Assembly (NCBI GenBank): GCA_018713975.1 | Contig: DVOB01000170.1 | Coordinates: 1-8,568 of the forward strand | Reading direction: 5' to 3' | Source of the DNA: Lentihominibacter excrementipullorum | Lineage (GTDB): Bacteria > Bacillota > Clostridia > Peptostreptococcales > Anaerovoracaceae | Length of the DNA: 8,568 nucleotides | Shown here: positions 6,086 to 8,568 of the stretch, one piece after another | How the letters are laid out: every line of letters begins with the position of its first letter | How positions within the stretch are numbered: the first letter of the stretch is position 1 | Translations under genes and position numbers: made by a program | The notes under the pieces: model-generated | The model's database searches: none | What the model was told of the DNA's origin: nothing | Seen by the model: only the letters and a program-made list of their open reading frames with translations

Positions 6086-6599
6086 CCATGAAAAGACCCG
6101 CCACCGTTTTCGCGTCTATCAGCTGTCCTCCGGAAGCCATCCTGCAAGCTTCTTCAAAAGGCATCTCCACCACGTTTATGGCTTCATCGTCATCCAGATC
6201 CTGCTGGCCTGCTGAAAGGCCCGTCATAGCATATATATGAATGACTTCCTCCGAATAAGCTACGCTGGTATTTATCTTGCCCAGATATTTCACCGTCTCG
6301 GCACTGTATCCCGTCTCCTCTCTCAGCTCCCTGGCAGCAACCTGCGCCGGATCCGTCTCTCCCTTATCTATCTTTCCCGCCGGTATCTCCAGTACCGTCT
6401 GTCCGCATGCATACCGATACTGCTCCACCATCACCACATTCCCGTCATCCGTTATCGGTACGATGGCTACAGCGCCGTTATGCTCTATTATCTCACGAAA
6501 GGCCTGCCCTTTGACAGCAGTGACCCTGTCCCGTCTGACGTTGAGTATGGCGCCTTCATATATTCTCTGGCTGTCTATCTTCTTTTCTTCGAAAATCAT
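6051..6599 (-). CDS. nudF: ADP-ribose pyrophosphatase (Nudix hydrolase, NudF type)
   Basis: A 182-residue Nudix hydrolase. ADP-ribose pyrophosphatases split ADP-ribose to AMP and ribose-5-phosphate in the cytoplasm. The Nudix box begins at Gly75 (GKIDKGE) and ends RELREETGY at 90-98, with all metal-binding glutamates present. Eight residues separate the GE from REL, one more than the textbook Nudix spacing. The preceding VEQYRYACGQTVLEIPAGK (58-76) is the usual lead-in of the ADP-ribose pyrophosphatase group. The start ATG at 6599 overlaps the proC stop (ATGA), so translation is probably coupled; GGA lies 8 nt upstream. It is the last gene of the proline operon and ends inside the convergent spoIIM-like gene. 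The substrate is inferred from family motifs. Confidence 0.88.
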   Translation of the reverse strand: MIFEEKKIDSQRIYEGAILNVRRDRVTAVKGQAFREIIEHNGAVAIVPITDDGNVVMVEQYRYACGQTVLEIPAGKIDKGETDPAQVAARELREETGYSAETVKYLGKINTSVAYSEEVIHIYAMTGLSAGQQDLDDDEAINVVEMPFEEACRMASGGQLIDAKTVAGLFMAKEQLSDISPR

Positions 6600-7411
6600 C
6601 GCTTTTCCTTTCCCATTTCTATGGACCTGTCCACCGCCGCCTGGAACCCTTCCTTCACGTCATCCATGAAACCGTTTGCAAAGAGCTTGTTGACAGCCTC
6701 GATAGTGGTTCCGTTAGGGGAGCACACATTTATCCTCAGCTGCTCCACCGACTCATCGCTTTCCAGCACCATTTTCGCCGCTCCCAACACTGACTGAGCC
6801 GCGAACACTCTTGCTTTTTCCTCGTCCATGCCGTTTTCAACAGCCGCGCTTATGAGCGCTTCGATGTACATGTAGGTATAGGCCGGGCTGCTTCCACTCA
6901 CACCTATGACGCAATCGATCAGGCTTTCTTCCACATGCTCCGCCCTCCCTATGCCGGAGAATATCTCTGTGGCCTCGTCGAAGAGCACATCGTCCACGTT
7001 TCCGTTCCTGCACATGGCTATCATCCCCTCACCTACCTTTGCCGGCGTGTTTGGCATTATCCTGATGATCCTGGCATCTCGTCCCAGATAGCGCTCTATC
7101 AGCCCTATATCGATGCCTGCTGCCATGGAGATAACGGTCTTGTCCGCTTTATAAGCCTCTTTTATCTCCCGGAGCACCGACTCTATCACCTGAGGCTTCA
7201 CCCCCAGTATCACAATATCCGCAGTTTCGCAAAGAGCCCTTCCGCTCTCACAGATGACAAGACCCTGTATGTCAGCCGCTGTCCTTTCGCAGAGGGCCTT
7301 GTCCATATCAAAAGCCATCAGCTCCTTGCCTTCAGCCTTTCCCGAAGAGGCGTACCCGGCCAGTATGGCTCCGCCCATATTTCCTATCCCTATGAATCCT
7401 ATTTTTTTCAT
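6596..7411 (-). CDS. proC: Pyrroline-5-carboxylate reductase
   Basis: A 271-residue cytoplasmic enzyme that reduces pyrroline-5-carboxylate to proline with NAD(P)H, the last step of proline synthesis. An N-terminal Rossmann fold is shown by GIGNMG (8-13), with VKPQ at 71-74 and MPNTPA at 119-124. The C-terminal dimer domain has SGSSPAY (172-178) and the family signature ending LRINVCSPNGTT (to 236); the usual SPGGTT has Asn for the first Gly. I choose the ATG at 7411 because GGAGGAG ends 4 nt upstream of it. The in-frame ATG at 7423 is itself next to that ribosome site and has none of its own. It lies 49 nt after proB and overlaps nudF by 4 nt, so it is mid-operon. Confidence 0.95.
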   Translation of the reverse strand: MKKIGFIGIGNMGGAILAGYASSGKAEGKELMAFDMDKALCERTAADIQGLVICESGRALCETADIVILGVKPQVIESVLREIKEAYKADKTVISMAAGIDIGLIERYLGRDARIIRIMPNTPAKVGEGMIAMCRNGNVDDVLFDEATEIFSGIGRAEHVEESLIDCVIGVSGSSPAYTYMYIEALISAAVENGMDEEKARVFAAQSVLGAAKMVLESDESVEQLRINVCSPNGTTIEAVNKLFANGFMDDVKEGFQAAVDRSIEMGKEKR

Positions 7412-7460
7412 GATCTCCTCCATCTATGTCTGCCCGCCCGTCTTTCCGGCAGGACCGGCT

Positions 7461-8267
7461 CTATTTCCCTGTTTTCCCCAGGAACAGCGTCCCCTTTCCC
7501 TTTCCGTCTATACAATCTCTGATTATGTTCTCGTTAGCTCCGTTGAGAAGGATCATCGGTATCCCGAACCTGTTCACCTTGGCGGCCGACTCTATCTTCG
7601 TTTCGATGCCACCCGTTCCAAAGGAGCTTTTCTCCCCTATGCTGATGGATGATACCAGCTCCTCAGCACTTTCCACCGTATCTATGAGTCTGGCATCGTC
7701 ATTGGCCTTAGGATCCTTGTCGAAGACACCGTCTATGTCGCTGAGGATTATCAGCAGATCCGCGTTCCACAATATGGCCGTAGAAGCCGCCAGCGTATCG
7801 TTGTCTCCTATCTTTATCTCTTCCACACAGACTGTATCATTTTCATTTATGATGGGAACGACCCCCTCGTCTATCAGCGTGAACATGGTGTTCCTGATAT
7901 TGAGGGTCCTGTGGTGATCGTTGAAATCATCCCGCGTAAGTAACATCTGAGCAACGTGGACGCCGTAATCGCCAAAATACTCCTTGTAAGCCATCATCAG
8001 CTCCACCTGTCCTATAGCGCACAGTGCCTGTTTGTAATTCATATCACCACGCCTGCTCCATTTGTTTATAGCGCCGACGCCGCAAATACCCGCCCCCGAC
8101 GAAACCAGTATCACCTGTTTACCCATAGACAGCAGCAAGTTCACCTGCTCCACGATGTTGTGAGTCACCTTCCTATTGACGGTGCCGTTGCTGTCCGAGA
8201 GCACATTGCTCCCGATTTTTATCACGATTTTCCTGCTGCCGAGAATGCAGTCCTTCAACTGTTCCAT
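7461..8267 (-). CDS. proB: Glutamate 5-kinase (short form without PUA domain)
   Basis: A 268-residue amino-acid kinase that phosphorylates glutamate to gamma-glutamyl phosphate, the first step of proline synthesis and usually inhibited by proline. Motifs (from the ATG at 8267): VIKIGSNVL with Lys17, VSSGAG at 55-60, AIGQ at 84-87, NENDTV at 141-146, GDNDTLAA at 154-161, LSDIDG at 176-181 and GTGGIETK at 217-224 (usually GTGGMxTK). The protein stops where the kinase domain ends; the C-terminal PUA domain of the ~370-residue E. coli type is absent. Start choice: the TTG at 8276 has AGGAGG only 2 nt away, while the ATG at 8267 has it 11 nt away. I prefer ATG, but neither spacing is ideal. First gene of the operon; proA, the second-step enzyme, is not adjacent. 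Confidence 0.93.
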   Translation of the reverse strand: MEQLKDCILGSRKIVIKIGSNVLSDSNGTVNRKVTHNIVEQVNLLLSMGKQVILVSSGAGICGVGAINKWSRRGDMNYKQALCAIGQVELMMAYKEYFGDYGVHVAQMLLTRDDFNDHHRTLNIRNTMFTLIDEGVVPIINENDTVCVEEIKIGDNDTLAASTAILWNADLLIILSDIDGVFDKDPKANDDARLIDTVESAEELVSSISIGEKSSFGTGGIETKIESAAKVNRFGIPMILLNGANENIIRDCIDGKGKGTLFLGKTGK

Positions 8268-8296
8268 TTTTTCCAATGCCTCCTGTCAACTAGAAA

Positions 8297-8325
8297 ATTA
8301 TACAACAAAGAGACACCATCGGCAA
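8297..8325 (-). promoter_or_regulatory. Sigma-A promoter of the proB-proC-nudF operon
   Basis: Minus strand TTGCCG (8325-8320), exactly 17 nt, then a perfect TATAAT (8302-8297). The start of transcription would fall near 8290, giving a short leader of about 23 nt that carries AGGAGG (8284-8279). The leader is too short for a T-box or riboswitch. Confidence 0.72.
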
Positions 8326-8346
8326 GTGAGGACGGCAAAGATGGGG

Positions 8347-8400
8347 AAAAGAAAAAGAGCCTCGCTCCCCGGTTCGGACCGCGGCGGAGACGCAGGCTCT
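8347..8400 (-). terminator. Rho-independent terminator of the right-edge gene
   Basis: Minus strand AGAGCCT pairs with AGGCTCT (plus arms 8356-8362 and 8394-8400). The stem extends inward with small bulges (CTCC/GGAG, then CGGT/ACCG) and is followed by TTTTTCTTTT. It begins about 48 nt after the stop at 8449 and separates that gene from the proline operon. Confidence 0.85.
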
Positions 8401-8448
8401 CCTCATTCATGTTTTTTCCCTTTTCTCCGAGCCTGTCATCCAGACCTT

Positions 8449-8568
8449 TTATCTCGGCTCCACGATAAGCTTGATCGCCGTTCTTTCTTCTCCTTCAATT
8501 TCTATGTCCGTAAACGCCGGAACACAGACAAGATCTATACCACTGGGCGCAACGAATCCCCTCGCAAT
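8449..8568 (-). CDS. C-terminal fragment of an unidentified protein
   Basis: An open minus-strand frame enters from the right edge and runs 39 codons to TAA at 8451-8449. It includes ARGFVAPSGIDLVCVPAFTD and ends ERTAIKLIVEPR. Codon use matches the neighbouring genes, and a strong terminator follows, so it is the genuine end of a gene. Alternating hydrophobic residues suggest a beta-rich C-terminal domain. I do not recognise the family. Confidence 0.65.
   Translation of the reverse strand: MARGFVAPSGIDLVCVPAFTDIEIEGEERTAIKLIVEPR

Noticed and set aside
7412..7423. Upstream ATG (7423) as the start of proC
   Set aside because: It abuts the GGAGGAG that serves the ATG at 7411 and has no ribosome site of its own. 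Family proteins start right at MKKIGFIG.
1..8568. CRISPR array, tRNA or rRNA genes, or insertion-sequence ends
   Set aside because: I saw no regularly spaced direct repeats, no tRNA cloverleaf or rRNA sequence, and no transposase frame on either strand.

Overview
This window looks like a stretch of chromosome from a spore-forming Firmicute, most likely of the class Clostridia. The reasons are the nudF / spoIIM / xerD neighbourhood (in Bacillus subtilis nudF, spoIIM, fur and xerD/ripX also sit together), strong AGGAGG-type ribosome sites, sigma-A type TTGNNN-17-TATAAT promoters and U-tailed hairpin terminators. Genus is not assignable by eye. Most of the window has a balanced to moderately high GC content. 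The first ~1.36 kb is visibly more AT-rich and looks acquired. Every gene but one is on the minus strand, so reading order is right to left.

Right edge (8449-8568): the last 39 codons of an unidentified protein, closed by a strong terminator (8347-8400). Next is an operon with its own promoter (8297-8325): proB (glutamate 5-kinase, catalytic domain only), proC (pyrroline-5-carboxylate reductase) and a nudF-type ADP-ribose pyrophosphatase that overlaps proC by ATGA. These supply the first and last steps of proline synthesis; proA is not in the window. The operon's terminator (5969-6006) lies inside the coding sequence of the convergent gene.

Middle (5195-6085): the only plus-strand gene is a SpoIIM-like membrane protein. 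Its 3' end overlaps nudF by 35 bp. Upstream is a 354-base gap with GC-rich hairpins, a possible sigma-E promoter, and protein-like short frames that may be an intergenic repeat or a gene remnant. A XerC/XerD-like tyrosine recombinase (4313-5194) is transcribed away from it, with an excellent promoter and terminator. It lacks two of the six canonical catalytic residues.

Left-centre (1365-4280): a two-gene cell-surface operon encoding a polysaccharide/teichoic-acid-type flippase and a CDP-glycerol glycerophosphotransferase (TagB/TagF family), with two candidate promoters.

Left edge (1-1364): an AT-rich block encoding an AAA (RecF/OLD-like) ATPase, followed 14 nt later by the first 10 codons of what looks like a DUF4276-family protein. 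ATPase plus DUF4276-type pairs resemble known two-gene anti-phage modules. This is the best candidate in the window for a little-described system, but the second gene is cut by the window edge.
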